Position numbers and translations under genes: made by a program. A DNA stretch of 64,000 bases. It comes from Pseudomonas sp. RIT409. Its GTDB lineage: Bacteria; Pseudomonadota; Gammaproteobacteria; Pseudomonadales; Pseudomonadaceae. The stretch covers positions 124,001 to 188,000 of the forward strand of contig NZ_QARE02000007.1 in the NCBI RefSeq assembly GCF_003052515.2, written 5' to 3'. This document shows, one piece after another, positions 8,552 through 18,168 of the stretch (position 1 is the first letter of the stretch; each line of letters opens with the position of its first letter). The notes under the pieces are model-generated. The model was not told the DNA's origin, did no database searches, and saw only the letters and a list, made by a program, of their open reading frames with translations.

Positions 8552-8710
8552 GTCGTTCTGGGCCTTGCTCACTGGGGGCTTGTAGGACTTATCCTTCAGC
8601 CTCTTCAATCTTGGACTACGGCTTTGTCGGCCGCATCTGGCTTCGCTCCCCTCATTGGATCGTTATCGTCCCGCCGTTGCACATTCTATTGCTGATAACG
8701 GGGAAAGATG

Positions 8711-9151
8711 ATGAGAACAATCTGGCAAATGGCTGCAGTCGCGACGCTGATCGCAACGACGAGCGGCTGCGTCAGCTATAACATGAGCCAACCAACTGCT
8801 TCGCTGTCTGGCGAGGTCAAGACCGATCTCAAAGCGGATGTGAAAGTGGGTGAAACCATTCAGGGCGAATCGTCCAGCAACATCCTGTTCGGCTGGTTGA
8901 ACCTGGGTGGTGACAATCAATTCGCCGATGGCGTGACCTATGGCGCTGCGTCGGGCGGCGGCCTGGGCTTGCCGCTGCCCGATCCGGTGTCCAGGGCAAA
9001 AGCCGCGGCCGCCTACAAAGCAGTGAAGTCGTCGGGCTCCGATCTGATCGTCGCACCGCGCTATGAAGTGACCGTCAACGATTACTTCATCTTCAAGAAA
9101 GTGAACGTGAAGGTCACCGGCAACAAAGGCAGCATCCAAAGCATCCGCTGA
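8711..9151 (+). CDS. Putative lipoprotein, function unknown
   Basis: A 146-residue protein with a signal peptide ending in the lipobox-like TTSGC (Cys at about residue 20), so it is probably lipidated and exported. The body contains a glycine-rich central stretch (GAASGGGLGLPLPDP) and the segment AAAYKAVKSSGSDLIVAPRYEVTV, which resembles small TRL-like/DUF6567-type lipoproteins that share an AYKA-hydrophobic-PRYE pattern; this is a resemblance, not a firm assignment. Two consecutive ATGs (8708, 8711) are possible; GGGGA is better spaced for the second. It stands alone and is followed by a strong hairpin. Confidence 0.8.
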   Translation: MRTIWQMAAVATLIATTSGCVSYNMSQPTASLSGEVKTDLKADVKVGETIQGESSSNILFGWLNLGGDNQFADGVTYGAASGGGLGLPLPDPVSRAKAAAAYKAVKSSGSDLIVAPRYEVTVNDYFIFKKVNVKVTGNKGSIQSIR

Positions 9152-9158
9152 TGGATGA

Positions 9159-9187
9159 GTCGCACCCGCCAGAACAGCGGGTGCGAC
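9159..9187. terminator. Strong hairpin between convergent genes
   Basis: GTCGCACCCG pairs perfectly with CGGGTGCGAC around a nine-base loop, between the ends of the plus-strand lipoprotein gene and the minus-strand DUF3392 gene. There is no T-run, but position and strength suggest a bidirectional transcription end or 3' stabiliser. Confidence 0.55.
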
Positions 9188-9217
9188 TGCTGCATGCACG
9201 CGACGGGCCGGCGCAGG

Positions 9218-9541
9218 TTATTTCCGGTCGGCAACCACCCCGATCAACACCAACACGACCAACAACACCGGTGCGAGGCTGTAGTTGTTGAACTGACTGA
9301 GTCCGCGCACTACCCAGGGGGTGGCATAGATCAGCGCCGCACCACTGCCGAGGGTGCAAAGCAAGGCCATGACCGGTACGCGCAAGGCGCCGGCAAAGCT
9401 GCTCAAACGGCCTTCGATCCAGCCTTTAATGTCGGCACCGAACAAAATCAGCAGGCACCCCACCAACGCCAGAGCGATTTCCGAAAGGTTGCTGCGACTC
9501 CAGCGTGAGACGGTGGCCAGCAGGTCAAGTACGAGGTCCAT
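9218..9541 (-). CDS. DUF3392 family membrane protein
   Basis: A 107-residue protein with three hydrophobic segments (about residues 22-38, 52-72 and 86-103). The N-terminal MDLVLDLLATVSRWSRSNLS and the GADIKGW turn match the small DUF3392 family of gammaproteobacterial inner-membrane proteins of unknown role. It is the last gene of the minus-strand series hemW-rdgB-DUF4426-metW-metX, 22 bases after hemW. Confidence 0.82.
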   Translation of the reverse strand: MDLVLDLLATVSRWSRSNLSEIALALVGCLLILFGADIKGWIEGRLSSFAGALRVPVMALLCTLGSGAALIYATPWVVRGLSQFNNYSLAPVLLVVLVLIGVVADRK

Positions 9542-9563
9542 TCAGTTTCCTTTACGTTAAGCC

Positions 9564-10778
9564 TTAAAGAAGAAAGTACTGCAGCAGGTCATTGAGGAAT
9601 AGCTGACCTCGAGCAGTCGCCACCAGGCGCGTTGGATCGGCTTCCAGCAGGCCGCGTTCTTCCGCCTGCTGGCGCGCAGTGGCGAGCGAATCGAGGCTTA
9701 GACCGGTGCGACGCTGAAATAACGCAGCGTCGACGCCCCTTGTCAGGCGCAGGGCATTCATCATGAATTCAAACGGCATTTCTTCCGGCATCAGGCGTTT
9801 TTCGCCGGCCTGGAACGGCTTGGTGGGATTGAGATAATCCTTGGGCAGTCGGGTTTTCCAAGTCCGGAAAATGCGTCCGTCGGGATGGCTGAGCTTGCCG
9901 TGGGCGCCCGCACCAATGCCGATGAAATCACCGAAACTCCAGTAATTGAGGTTATGACGCGCGGCGCGTCCGGTCTGGGCATAGGCTGACACCTCGTACT
10001 GCGCGTAGCCGTTTTCCCGCAACAACGTCTGGCCGGCCTCCTGAATGTCCCAGAGGATGTCGTCTTCCGGCAGAGTGGGCGGCTGATTCCAGAACACCGT
10101 GTTGGGCTCCAGCGTCAATTGGTACCAAGAGAGATGCGTGGGGGCGAGCGCGATCGCCTGGCGCAGGTCGCCCAATGCATCCTGCTCGGACTGGTCTGGA
10201 AGGCCGTGCATCAGATCCAGGTTGAAGTTATCGAAGCCCGCCTTGCGCGCCATGTCTGCTGCGCGCACAGCCTCGTCGCCGTTATGGATACGGCCAAGCG
10301 CCTTGAGTTTGGCTTCCTGAAAGCTCTGAATACCAATCGAAAGGCGATTGATGCCCAGGCCGCGATAGGCGCTGAATTTGGCCTGCTCGAAGGTGCCAGG
10401 GTTGGCTTCCAGCGTGATTTCGATGTCATGAGCGAAACGAATGCGTTGCTCCACGCCGTTCAACAAGCGCCCCAAGGCATTGGCGCTGAAAAGGCTTGGC
10501 GTGCCCCCGCCAAAAAAGATCGTACTCAGTTCACGCCCGTAAACGTGAGGCAGCTCCAGGTCCAGATCCGCCAGCAGTGCGTCGACATATTCCTCTTCAG
10601 GCAGCACGGCACTGGCGGCATGGGAGTTGAAATCACAATAGGGGCATTTGCGCACACACCAAGGGATGTGGATATACAGCGAAAGCGGCGGCAGCTCGGC
10701 CAGAGGGTGCCCCGCAGGCTGGGAACTGAACCCGGAAGCGCCCAGGATCAGCGGCCGGATAGTCGAATCGTCGGTCAT
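9564..10778 (-). CDS. hemW: Radical SAM haem chaperone HemW
   Basis: HemW is a coproporphyrinogen-dehydrogenase-like radical SAM protein now regarded as a haem chaperone rather than HemN itself. The 404-residue protein has the 4Fe-4S motif CVRKCPYC (C41, C45, C48), GGGTPSLF, and the C-terminal HemN domain. The start at 10778 overlaps the rdgB stop by four bases; an in-frame extension of 62 codons upstream lies inside rdgB and was rejected. Confidence 0.95.
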   Translation of the reverse strand: MTDDSTIRPLILGASGFSSQPAGHPLAELPPLSLYIHIPWCVRKCPYCDFNSHAASAVLPEEEYVDALLADLDLELPHVYGRELSTIFFGGGTPSLFSANALGRLLNGVEQRIRFAHDIEITLEANPGTFEQAKFSAYRGLGINRLSIGIQSFQEAKLKALGRIHNGDEAVRAADMARKAGFDNFNLDLMHGLPDQSEQDALGDLRQAIALAPTHLSWYQLTLEPNTVFWNQPPTLPEDDILWDIQEAGQTLLRENGYAQYEVSAYAQTGRAARHNLNYWSFGDFIGIGAGAHGKLSHPDGRIFRTWKTRLPKDYLNPTKPFQAGEKRLMPEEMPFEFMMNALRLTRGVDAALFQRRTGLSLDSLATARQQAEERGLLEADPTRLVATARGQLFLNDLLQYFLL

Positions 10779-11383
10779 CTCTCTACCGCATCCAGCTGCA
10801 ACCGCTGCCGCAAGATGGCCATGGCGCGGGCGCGGTGGCTGATCCGGTTCTTGTCCGCAGGGGGCAGTTCGGCACTGGACAGGTTGCGTTCGGGCACCCA
10901 GAACAAGGGATCGTAGCCAAAACCGTGCTCGCCGCTGGCGGCGGTGAGAATTCGACCGTGCCAAAGGCCTTCACACAGGATGGGCAGTGGATCGTCGGCA
11001 TGGCGAACCAGCGCCAGTACGCATACGAACTGCGCACCCCGTTGGTCTTCCGGCACGCCTTCGAGGGCGTTGAGCAGCTTGGCATTGTTTGCCGCATCGC
11101 CTTGGCCGTCCGCGTAGCGAGCCGAGTAGATCCCAGGCGCGCCGCCGAGGTAATCGACCGCCAGGCCCGAGTCGTCGGCCAGGGCGGGCAACCCGGAGAT
11201 GCGCGCGGCATTCCGGGCTTTCAGGATGGCGTTCTCCACGAACGACAGCCCTGTTTCGTCGGGTTCGACGCTGCTGAATTCACCGATGGAGCGCAGTTGC
11301 ACGCTGCCTCCGAGCATCGCCTGGAGTTCTTTGAGTTTGCCGGCGTTATGGCTGGCGAGTACGAGCTGCGAAAAATTCATCAT
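10775..11383 (-). CDS. rdgB: dITP/XTP pyrophosphatase RdgB
   Basis: RdgB removes non-canonical purine nucleoside triphosphates (ITP, dITP, XTP) from the nucleotide pool. The 202-residue protein has the substrate loop [12 protein letters not shown] (about 8-19), ADDSGLAVD (catalytic Asp) and [14 protein letters not shown]. Two adjacent ATGs could start it. It overlaps the DUF4426 stop upstream and the hemW start downstream, pointing to a single transcript. Confidence 0.96.
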   Translation of the reverse strand: MMNFSQLVLASHNAGKLKELQAMLGGSVQLRSIGEFSSVEPDETGLSFVENAILKARNAARISGLPALADDSGLAVDYLGGAPGIYSARYADGQGDAANNAKLLNALEGVPEDQRGAQFVCVLALVRHADDPLPILCEGLWHGRILTAASGEHGFGYDPLFWVPERNLSSAELPPADKNRISHRARAMAILRQRLQLDAVER

Positions 11384-11838
11384 TCGTCCGAGAAAATCTG
11401 TTGAGTGAAGCTGAGCGTATGGGGTTGTTCACCCTTCGCGTTGACATTGATCGTGAAAACGTAGGTCGCTGACGTATCGGGCTCGACGGCGAACTGAGCG
11501 AGGTAGTTCACCGAACCGTTTTCGGCGATCGGCCTGAAATCAAGGACCTTCTGCCGTCCTGTCAAATCCGCCACCGTGCCATCGATGCGGGCAGGGACCG
11601 TCTTGCCACCCTTGACCGCCGTGATGTTGATGACGCCCTGACCCTTGCTGCGAGTCAGGTCGTACTCAGTCGCGATCGCCGGTTGCAAGAGCCCTGAGGC
11701 GAAGGCGTTGTAGTGGATGGTGAGGTCGCCGAACACTTGCTGGCGGTTCGGGCTGGCGCTGTCGGCGGCCACCGCCTGTGTGTTTGTCAGACTGACCAGC
11801 GTCATCAACAGGCCCAGCAGGGGGATCGGACGCGCCAT
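11380..11838 (-). CDS. DUF4426 domain exported protein
   Basis: A 152-residue protein beginning [20 protein letters not shown], a signal peptide ending near AVAA (residue 24-25). The mature part contains [16 protein letters not shown] and a beta-rich region matching the DUF4426 family found beside metW in Pseudomonas. Function unknown, presumably periplasmic. The longer in-frame extension to 12183 lies within metW and is not used. Confidence 0.85.
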   Translation of the reverse strand: MARPIPLLGLLMTLVSLTNTQAVAADSASPNRQQVFGDLTIHYNAFASGLLQPAIATEYDLTRSKGQGVINITAVKGGKTVPARIDGTVADLTGRQKVLDFRPIAENGSVNYLAQFAVEPDTSATYVFTINVNAKGEQPHTLSFTQQIFSDE

Positions 11839-11863
11839 GATCAGACTCCTTCGCAGTCGGGTT

Positions 11864-12484
11864 TTACACGGCGATCCGGTGATCCTGCAGAGCGGGGCTG
11901 CTGACCCGATAGATGCCGATCTCACCCAACAGATTAGGCCAAAGCTTGCTGGCCCAGCCATGGCGATGCTGCTGATCGACCGCCAACCGATCAATGACCT
12001 TCGCCGAGCGCTCGCGACACAGCTCTTCGAAGTCGGCAAACGTGCAGAAGTGAATGTTGGGCGTGTTGTACCACGTATAAGGCAGAAACTCGGACACCGG
12101 CATGCGGCCCTTGCTGGCCAGGTACCAGCGGCATCGCCAGTGACCGAAGTTCGGGAAGGTGATGATGCACTGGCGGCCGACACGCAGCATTTCGTCGAGG
12201 ATCTTGTCGGGGTAGTGCACGGCTTGCAGGGCCTGAGTCATCACCACGATGTCGAAGCTGTCACTGGCAAAGTTGCCCAGACCCTTGTCCAGGTCCTGTT
12301 CGATGACGTTCACGCCTCGTGCTACGCAGCGGGCGATATTGTCGGCATCGTTTTCCAGGCCGTAGCCAGTGACGTGTTTGTTGTCCCTCAGCCAGGCCAG
12401 CAACTCGCCGTCGCCACAGCCGAGGTCGAGCACGCGGCTGCCTGCCGGTATCCAGTCTTGGATGATTTCCAGGTCGGCTCTCAT
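11864..12484 (-). CDS. metW: Methionine biosynthesis protein MetW
   Basis: MetW is a class I SAM-dependent methyltransferase-fold protein always paired with MetX and needed for methionine synthesis in pseudomonads, where it is thought to support or regulate MetX. The 206-residue protein has VLDLGCGDGELLAWL (motif I), VIEQDLDKGL and FPNFGHWRCRW. The start at 12484 lies seven bases after the metX stop. Confidence 0.94.
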   Translation of the reverse strand: MRADLEIIQDWIPAGSRVLDLGCGDGELLAWLRDNKHVTGYGLENDADNIARCVARGVNVIEQDLDKGLGNFASDSFDIVVMTQALQAVHYPDKILDEMLRVGRQCIITFPNFGHWRCRWYLASKGRMPVSEFLPYTWYNTPNIHFCTFADFEELCRERSAKVIDRLAVDQQHRHGWASKLWPNLLGEIGIYRVSSPALQDHRIAV

Positions 12485-12491
12485 GGTGTCC

Positions 12492-13631
12492 TCAGAGTGC
12501 AATACGGTTCATGTAGCTGGAGAAGGCTTGCAAATAGCGGGGGATCGGCATCAGGAAGGCATCATGGCCTTGCGGGGCATCGATCTCGAGGTAGCAGACA
12601 TCCTTTTTGGCCGCCATCAGGGCGTCCACCAGCTCGCGGGAGCGGGCAGGGGAGAAGCGCCAGTCGGTGGTGAAGGACATCACGCAGAATTTCGCGGTGG
12701 CATTGGCGAAGGTTGCGGCCAGGTTGTCGTTGAAGCTCGCTGCCGGATCGAAATAGTCCAGCGCCTTGGTCATCAACAGGTAGGTGTTGGCATCGAAACG
12801 CCCGGAAAACTCTTCTCCCTGGTACCGCAGGTAGCTTTCGACCTGGAACTCCACGCTGTGAAAGTCGTAGTTGAGCTTTTCACTCTTGAGGCCACGGCCG
12901 AATTTCTCGCCCATCGAGTCATCGGACAGGTAGGTGATATGCCCGACCATACGCGCCAGCATCAGGCCGCGCTTGGGGATGACGCCCTGTTCCTGGAACG
13001 AACCGCCGTGGAACTCGGGGTCGGTCAGGATGGCCTGGCGGGCGACTTCGTTGAACGCGATGTTCTGAGCGGACAGTTTGGGTGCCGACGCGATGGCCAG
13101 GCAATGGCGCACGCGGTCCGGGTAGCTGATCGTCCATTGCAGAGCCTGCATCCCGCCCAGGCTACCGCCAACGACTGCGGCCCATTGCATGATGCCCAGG
13201 CTATCGGCCAGACGGGCCTGACTGTGCACCCAGTCTTCGACCGTGAGAACGGGGAAGTCGGCGCCGAAGGGGCGGCCGGTTTCCGGATTGGTGCTGCTTG
13301 GCCCGGTCGAGCCGTTACAGCCGCCGAGGTTGTTCAGGCTGACAACGAAGAATTTCCGGGTGTCGATGGGTTTGCCCGGGCCGATGCAGCTGTCCCACCA
13401 ACCCGGTTTGCGATCTTCGCTGCTGTGGTAGCCAGCCGCATGATGATGACCGGATAGGGCGTGACAGATCAGCACCGCGTTGCTTCTGGCAGCGTTGAGT
13501 TGACCATAGGTTTCGTAGATGAGGTCATAGGCGGCCAGCGAGCGGCCGCAGGCCAGAGCCAGGGGCTCGTTGAAGTGCGCCGTCTGCGGCGCGACCAGAC
13601 CGACAGAATCTTCGGGAAAGACCGTGGACAT
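12492..13631 (-). CDS. metX: Homoserine O-acyltransferase MetX (succinyl-type in Pseudomonas)
   Basis: MetX activates homoserine at the first committed step of methionine synthesis. In Pseudomonas this enzyme is reported to use succinyl-CoA (MetXS), although the fold is that of the acetyltransferase family. The 379-residue alpha/beta hydrolase has the nucleophile elbow [22 protein letters not shown] near residue 104, and a C-terminal APQGHDAFL with the catalytic His. The start [12 protein letters not shown] is chosen over an in-frame extension of 52 codons that lacks family similarity. It heads the metXW gene set. Confidence 0.95.
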   Translation of the reverse strand: MSTVFPEDSVGLVAPQTAHFNEPLALACGRSLAAYDLIYETYGQLNAARSNAVLICHALSGHHHAAGYHSSEDRKPGWWDSCIGPGKPIDTRKFFVVSLNNLGGCNGSTGPSSTNPETGRPFGADFPVLTVEDWVHSQARLADSLGIMQWAAVVGGSLGGMQALQWTISYPDRVRHCLAIASAPKLSAQNIAFNEVARQAILTDPEFHGGSFQEQGVIPKRGLMLARMVGHITYLSDDSMGEKFGRGLKSEKLNYDFHSVEFQVESYLRYQGEEFSGRFDANTYLLMTKALDYFDPAASFNDNLAATFANATAKFCVMSFTTDWRFSPARSRELVDALMAAKKDVCYLEIDAPQGHDAFLMPIPRYLQAFSSYMNRIAL

Positions 13632-13743
13632 CGACCCTGCTCTCACTGAAATGAGGCGTAAGTCTAAAGATCGAAGGGGGGAGCGGCAACCAACTAAACA
13701 GTTGAACACGCCGGTGGTCGTGCTTTTGGCGCTGCCCGAAGGG

Positions 13744-13831
13744 CGTAGGAGCGCGCTTGCCCGCGATTGCGGTGTGTCAGCTGTCAAGATGGTGCAGATC
13801 TGACGCTATCGCGGGCAAGCGCGCTCCTACA
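13744..13831. repeat. REP pair (inverted)
   Basis: GTAGGAGCGCGCTTGCCCGC begins at 13745 and its reverse complement ends at 13830, giving 22-base perfect arms around about 40 bases. The same arm occurs at 22849, 42818 and 63528-63616, defining the main REP family of this genome segment. It lies between yggT and metX. Confidence 0.85.
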
Positions 13832-13851
13832 GGGTTACGTGTCGCAGCCCC

Positions 13852-14442
13852 TTAAATCATCCGCCACAGCTCTTGCGGCATACCCGCATAACCGGCCAGC
13901 TCCGGCATGACGTAGGACTGCACCACCTGGATGGCCAGGAAGGCGAAGATCGGGGAGATGTCCATGCCGCCCAGGTTCGGCACGATACGGCGAAACGGCG
14001 CCAGGATCGGCTCACTGATCTGGTAGGCCAGTTCGGCGGCAGGGTTGTGGGTGCCCGGAGCGATCCACGACACGATCACCATGATGATCATCGCAACCCA
14101 GAAGATTTTCAGGAGCAGCGAGGTAATCCCGATGATTGCCCACATCAGCAGATGAGGTACATCGCCGATGGTGCCGTAGGTCATGATCAGGACGAAGGCC
14201 ATCAACAATGCTTGAATCACGATGGCCAACAGCAGCGAGGAAGTGTCCAGCCCAAAAACGCTTGGAACGATGCGGCGGATGGGCTTGAGCAACGGTTGCG
14301 TCGCCCGGACGGCAAACTGACTGAGCGGGTTGTAGAAATTGGCTTTGACCAGTTGCAGCACGAAGCGCAACAACACGATGGTCAGGTACAGGCTGATCAG
14401 CGTCTGAATGACGAAAATCGTGGCGCCGGTGAGTGCATTCAT
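13852..14442 (-). CDS. yggT: YggT family membrane protein
   Basis: A 196-residue protein made of two repeats of the YggT domain, each with a hydrophobic helix followed by an amphipathic PxxxPxRRIVP motif (PLLKPIRRIVPSVFG and PILAPFRRIVPNLGG). The family is linked to membrane/osmotic functions and occurs beside proC-yggS in many bacteria; the precise role is not settled. It starts ten bases after the proC stop, so co-transcription with proC and yggS is likely. Confidence 0.92.
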   Translation of the reverse strand: MNALTGATIFVIQTLISLYLTIVLLRFVLQLVKANFYNPLSQFAVRATQPLLKPIRRIVPSVFGLDTSSLLLAIVIQALLMAFVLIMTYGTIGDVPHLLMWAIIGITSLLLKIFWVAMIIMVIVSWIAPGTHNPAAELAYQISEPILAPFRRIVPNLGGMDISPIFAFLAIQVVQSYVMPELAGYAGMPQELWRMI

Positions 14443-14452
14443 GAATGGCTCC

Positions 14453-15271
14453 TTATTTGCCCAGCAATTCAGCGAGTTCGGCAGAGCGGTGCGCAGCGGC
14501 GCTGAGGGCCTTTTCGACGATCGCTTCGAAACCGTCCGCCTGGAACGATTTGATTGCCGCTTCCGTGGTGCCCGCAGGCGAGGTGACACGACGACGCAAT
14601 TCGGCGGCGTCGACATCGCTGGTGGTGGCCATGCGTGCGGCACCCAGCGCCGTTTCCTGGCTCAATTGCTTGGCAACTTCCGGCGACAGGCCCAGCTTCA
14701 TGCCTGCGGCGGTCATGGCTTCGATCAACAGGAAGAAATACGCAGGACCGCTGCCCGAGACCGCGGTCACGGCGTCGATTTGCGCTTCAGTCTCCACCCA
14801 GAGCGCGGTGCCCACGGCAGAAAGCAGCGCTTCTGCCTGTTGCCGCTGAGCAGGCGTCACTTTCTGCGTGGCATACAACCCGCTCGCGCCCTGACGCAAC
14901 AGCGCCGGCGTATTGGGCATGCAGCGCACCAGTGGTTGCTCGCCGAGCCAGGCTTCCATGCTGGCGCAGGTGATACCGGCGGCAATCGACACGATCAATT
15001 GATGAGGCTTGAGCGCTGGCTTGAGCGCTTCGCAAACCGATTTCATCATTTGCGGTTTAACGGCCAGCAGGATCACGTCGGCGCCTTCGATGGCTTCGGC
15101 GTTGTCGGCAAAGACGCTGATGCCGTGCTCCCGGGCGATCCGCTCGCGGGTTTCTGCGCCGGGATCGCTGGCGCGGATCAATTCAGCGTCGACGCCCTGG
15201 GCGCGCATGCCGCCGATCAGGCTGGCGGCCATGTTTCCTGCACCGATGAACGCGATACGAGTCTTGCTCAT
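14453..15271 (-). CDS. proC: Pyrroline-5-carboxylate reductase ProC
   Basis: ProC reduces pyrroline-5-carboxylate to proline with NAD(P)H. The 272-residue protein starts MSKTRIAFIGAGNMAASLIGG with the Rossmann GxGxxA, has AVKPQMM near residue 67, and the C-terminal signature region (ITSPAGTT-type, here VTSPAGTTEAAIKSF). AGGA precedes the start at suitable spacing. It is 24 bases downstream of yggS. Confidence 0.96.
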   Translation of the reverse strand: MSKTRIAFIGAGNMAASLIGGMRAQGVDAELIRASDPGAETRERIAREHGISVFADNAEAIEGADVILLAVKPQMMKSVCEALKPALKPHQLIVSIAAGITCASMEAWLGEQPLVRCMPNTPALLRQGASGLYATQKVTPAQRQQAEALLSAVGTALWVETEAQIDAVTAVSGSGPAYFFLLIEAMTAAGMKLGLSPEVAKQLSQETALGAARMATTSDVDAAELRRRVTSPAGTTEAAIKSFQADGFEAIVEKALSAAAHRSAELAELLGK

Positions 15272-15295
15272 GTACGATTTCCTGTGAGGCAAAAG

Positions 15296-15982
15296 TTAGG
15301 GTTGCGCATAGTTGCGCGCACCGAAGAGGGCCGTGCCGACCCGCACCCAGGTCGCGCCTTGTGCGATGGCCGCTTCCAGGTCGTGGCTCATGCCCATGGA
15401 GAGGGTGTCCAGCGGCAGGTTCAGTTGTTGCTGCAGGTTGCGTACCGCTGCGAAGGCAGCGTTCTGTTCGTCGCTGTTTTCCGTCGGTTCGGGAATTGCC
15501 ATCAAGCCGCGCAATCTCAAATTGGGCAGGACGCTGATCGCTTGCGCCAACGCGGGCAACTCTTCAGGGGAACAGCCGGACTTGCTGGCTTCGCCGCTGA
15601 CGTTCACTTGAATGCAGATGTTGAGCGCGGGCAGGTGAGCAGGCCGTTGTTCGGACAAGCGTTGCGCGATTTTCAGGCGGTCCACGGAGTGTACCCAGGC
15701 AAAATGCTCGGCGATGGCGCGAGTCTTGTTCGACTGGATGGGGCCGATGAAATGCCAGGTCAAGGGCAGGTCGCTCAAGTCGGCCTGTTTGCCCAGGGCT
15801 TCCTGCAAGTAGTTTTCGCCAAAGTCACGCAACCCGGCGGCATAGGCCTGGCGCAGGTCACTGGCCGGTTTGGTCTTGCTCACGGCGAGCAGCCCGACAG
15901 ACGCGGGCTCGCGTTGCGCGGCCTGCGCGGCAAGGCGGATTCGCTCTGCGAGCGTTGAAATGTTCTCTGCTATCGTGGACAT
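15296..15982 (-). CDS. yggS: PLP homeostasis protein YggS/PROSC
   Basis: YggS binds pyridoxal 5'-phosphate in an alanine-racemase-like TIM barrel and buffers free PLP; it has no known catalysis. The 228-residue protein carries the PLP lysine in LLAVSKTKPASDL (about residue 36), FGENYLQEA, WHFIGPIQSNK and the phosphate-binding SMGMSHDLEAAI. It heads the yggS-proC-yggT set, divergent from pilT. Confidence 0.95.
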   Translation of the reverse strand: MSTIAENISTLAERIRLAAQAAQREPASVGLLAVSKTKPASDLRQAYAAGLRDFGENYLQEALGKQADLSDLPLTWHFIGPIQSNKTRAIAEHFAWVHSVDRLKIAQRLSEQRPAHLPALNICIQVNVSGEASKSGCSPEELPALAQAISVLPNLRLRGLMAIPEPTENSDEQNAAFAAVRNLQQQLNLPLDTLSMGMSHDLEAAIAQGATWVRVGTALFGARNYAQP

Positions 15983-16036
15983 TGATTTGCGCCAGCAGGG
16001 CTAAAGTCTGCGGCATTCTATGTGATGAGGAGCTGT

Positions 16037-17071
16037 ATGGATATTACCGAGCTGCTTGCCTTCAGTGCCAAGCAAGGCGCGTCGGACTTACACCTCTCGG
16101 CTGGCCTGCCACCGATGATCCGTGTGGACGGCGATGTGCGACGGATCAACCTGCCAGCGCTGGACCAGAAAGAAGTTCAGGCGCTGATCTACGACATCAT
16201 GAACGATCGTCAACGCAAGGATTTCGAAGAAGACCTGGAAACGGACTTCTCATTCGAAGTGCCCGGCGTGGCCCGTTTCCGTGTCAACGCCTTCAACCAG
16301 AACCGCGGCGCGGGTGCGGTTTTCCGAACCATTCCTTCGAAGGTCCTGAGCATGGAAGACTTGGGCATGGGAGAAGTGTTTCGGAAGATTGCCGACGTCC
16401 CTCGCGGGCTGGTACTGGTCACCGGTCCTACCGGTTCAGGCAAGTCGACGACCCTGGCAGCAATGGTCGACTACTTGAACGCCAACAAGCATCACCACAT
16501 CCTGACCATCGAAGACCCGATCGAATTCGTCCACGAGTCCAAGAAGAGTCTGATCAACCAGCGTGAAGTTCACCGCGACACTCATGGCTTTGCCGAAGCG
16601 CTGCGCTCGGCGCTGCGGGAAGACCCGGACGTGATCCTGGTGGGTGAATTGCGCGACCTGGAAACCATCCGTCTGGCGTTGACGGCAGCGGAGACCGGCC
16701 ACTTGGTGTTCGGCACGCTACACACCACGTCGGCCGCGAAAAGTATCGACCGGATCGTGGATGTCTTTCCGGCACAGGAGAAATCGATGATTCGCTCCAT
16801 GCTCTCGGAGTCACTGCATGCCATCGTTTCTCAGGCGCTACTGAAGAAAGTCGGCGGCGGTCGAGTGGCTGCGCACGAGATCATGATCGGCACCTCGGCG
16901 ATCCGTAACCTGATCCGAGAGGACAAGGTCGCGCAGATGTACTCGGCGATCCAGACGGGCGGATCGCTAGGTATGCAGACCCTGGACATGTGCTTGAAGG
17001 ATTTGATCAGCAAAGGCGTGATCACACGGGACAGTGCTCGCGAGAAAGCCAAAACGCCGGACAATTTCTGA
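16037..17071 (+). CDS. pilT: Type IV pilus retraction ATPase PilT
   Basis: PilT is the hexameric ATPase that depolymerises type IV pili and drives twitching. The 344-residue protein has GPTGSGKSTT (Walker A, about 130-139), the Asp box ILTIEDPIEF, Walker B region DPDVILVGELRD, the His box GHLVFGTLHT and the C-terminal AIRNLIRE retraction motif. Start at the ATG 13 bases after GAGGAG. In P. aeruginosa pilU follows directly; here the next 115 bases carry no gene and the neighbour is an NlpC/P60 peptidase on the other strand. Confidence 0.96.
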   Translation: MDITELLAFSAKQGASDLHLSAGLPPMIRVDGDVRRINLPALDQKEVQALIYDIMNDRQRKDFEEDLETDFSFEVPGVARFRVNAFNQNRGAGAVFRTIPSKVLSMEDLGMGEVFRKIADVPRGLVLVTGPTGSGKSTTLAAMVDYLNANKHHHILTIEDPIEFVHESKKSLINQREVHRDTHGFAEALRSALREDPDVILVGELRDLETIRLALTAAETGHLVFGTLHTTSAAKSIDRIVDVFPAQEKSMIRSMLSESLHAIVSQALLKKVGGGRVAAHEIMIGTSAIRNLIREDKVAQMYSAIQTGGSLGMQTLDMCLKDLISKGVITRDSAREKAKTPDNF

Positions 17072-17186
17072 CGATCGATCGCCGAGTGCGGCTGTAGGGC
17101 TGGGCTCGCGCGCGAAGGGTTATGTCAATGGCTGACGTCATCCATCGCGGCGAGCTCACGCCCAACACGTCGGTAGGGCGTTTGAA

Positions 17187-17918
17187 TCAGCGCTGCGCGA
17201 TTCGCACGGTGCCTTTGTGACTCGGTGGCTGTTTGGGCAGCACACGCTTGGCGATCACGTAATGACTGTCCCAATAGGGCTTGTTCAGCGTGTCGATGGT
17301 CACCGCCTTTCCGCGACGTGGCGCATGTACGAACTGGCCGTCCCCGAGATAAATCGCGACGTGGTTCACTTTGCGGCTCTTGATATTGAAGAACAGCAAG
17401 TCGCCCGGTTTCAGATCTTTGCGATCGACCTTTTGCCCATGGCCTTCAGCCATGGCGTTGGAGGTGCGAGGCAAATCCACTTCGCTCACGTCATTGAACG
17501 CGTATTTCACCAGGCCGCTGCAATCGAAGCCTTTGGTCGGGCTGGTTCCGCCCCAGCGATACGGGGTGCCGATGGCTTTTACCGCCCGGTTGACCACGTT
17601 GCTGCTTTGTTTGCTGCCCGCAGGGCCGGCTGCGGCCAGCGCAACGGTGTTCTTGGAAATCTTGCGAGAGCTCTGGGACTTGTTGCCCTTGGGCGCTCGG
17701 GTTTTCTTGCTCGACGATGCAAGCGGGGTTGCGGTCTCTTCCAGTGCAGCCATCGCCGCGCGTTGAGCGGCAATGTTGCGCGTTACGGTATCCGGTGACT
17801 CGGATTTTGCAGTGAAGCCCGTAAAGCTCGAAGGGAGAGGTTGCTCACGATTGGTGGCGTGGGCGGCCAGTGGCATAAATAGACAAATAGTCAGCCATGT
17901 CTTTAAAAATGGACGCAT
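17187..17918 (-). CDS. Exported NlpC/P60 family cysteine peptidase
   Basis: A 243-residue protein with signal peptide (MRPFLKTWLTICLFMPLAAH, cleavage after AHA near 21), a low-complexity Ser/Lys/Ala linker (about 55-105) and a C-terminal NlpC/P60 domain. The catalytic triad is visible as FDCSGLVKYAF (C133), NHVAIYLGDG (H186) and FVHAPR (H198). Such enzymes cut gamma-D-Glu-diaminopimelate bonds in peptidoglycan. The start at 17918 is chosen for the signal peptide; the frame is open 58 codons further upstream. It is convergent with pilT. Confidence 0.9.
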   Translation of the reverse strand: MRPFLKTWLTICLFMPLAAHATNREQPLPSSFTGFTAKSESPDTVTRNIAAQRAAMAALEETATPLASSSKKTRAPKGNKSQSSRKISKNTVALAAAGPAGSKQSSNVVNRAVKAIGTPYRWGGTSPTKGFDCSGLVKYAFNDVSEVDLPRTSNAMAEGHGQKVDRKDLKPGDLLFFNIKSRKVNHVAIYLGDGQFVHAPRRGKAVTIDTLNKPYWDSHYVIAKRVLPKQPPSHKGTVRIAQR

Positions 17919-18168
17919 TAGGCAGGGCTCATGTTGGTCAGCGCGCAACTTTATAACAGCTTTTTCGAGCGGACTGATCCCATTTGTCGAACAATTTACT
18001 GCCCTGCAGGTCAGCATCAACGGTAAAAGTGTCACATGATTGTGTTGGGCGCCTTGTAGAACAAGGGGTTGCACGAATGCGAAGTCGTTCAAACCATACG
18101 TCGGACGGTGCCAACAAAGTCACAAACGTTACGCTTATTTTTTTCTATCGGTGCATAAGAGGTACCCA

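Noticed and set aside
14408..15958. 516-codon plus-strand frame across yggT, proC and yggS
   Set aside because: It is antisense to three well-identified genes and resembles no protein family.
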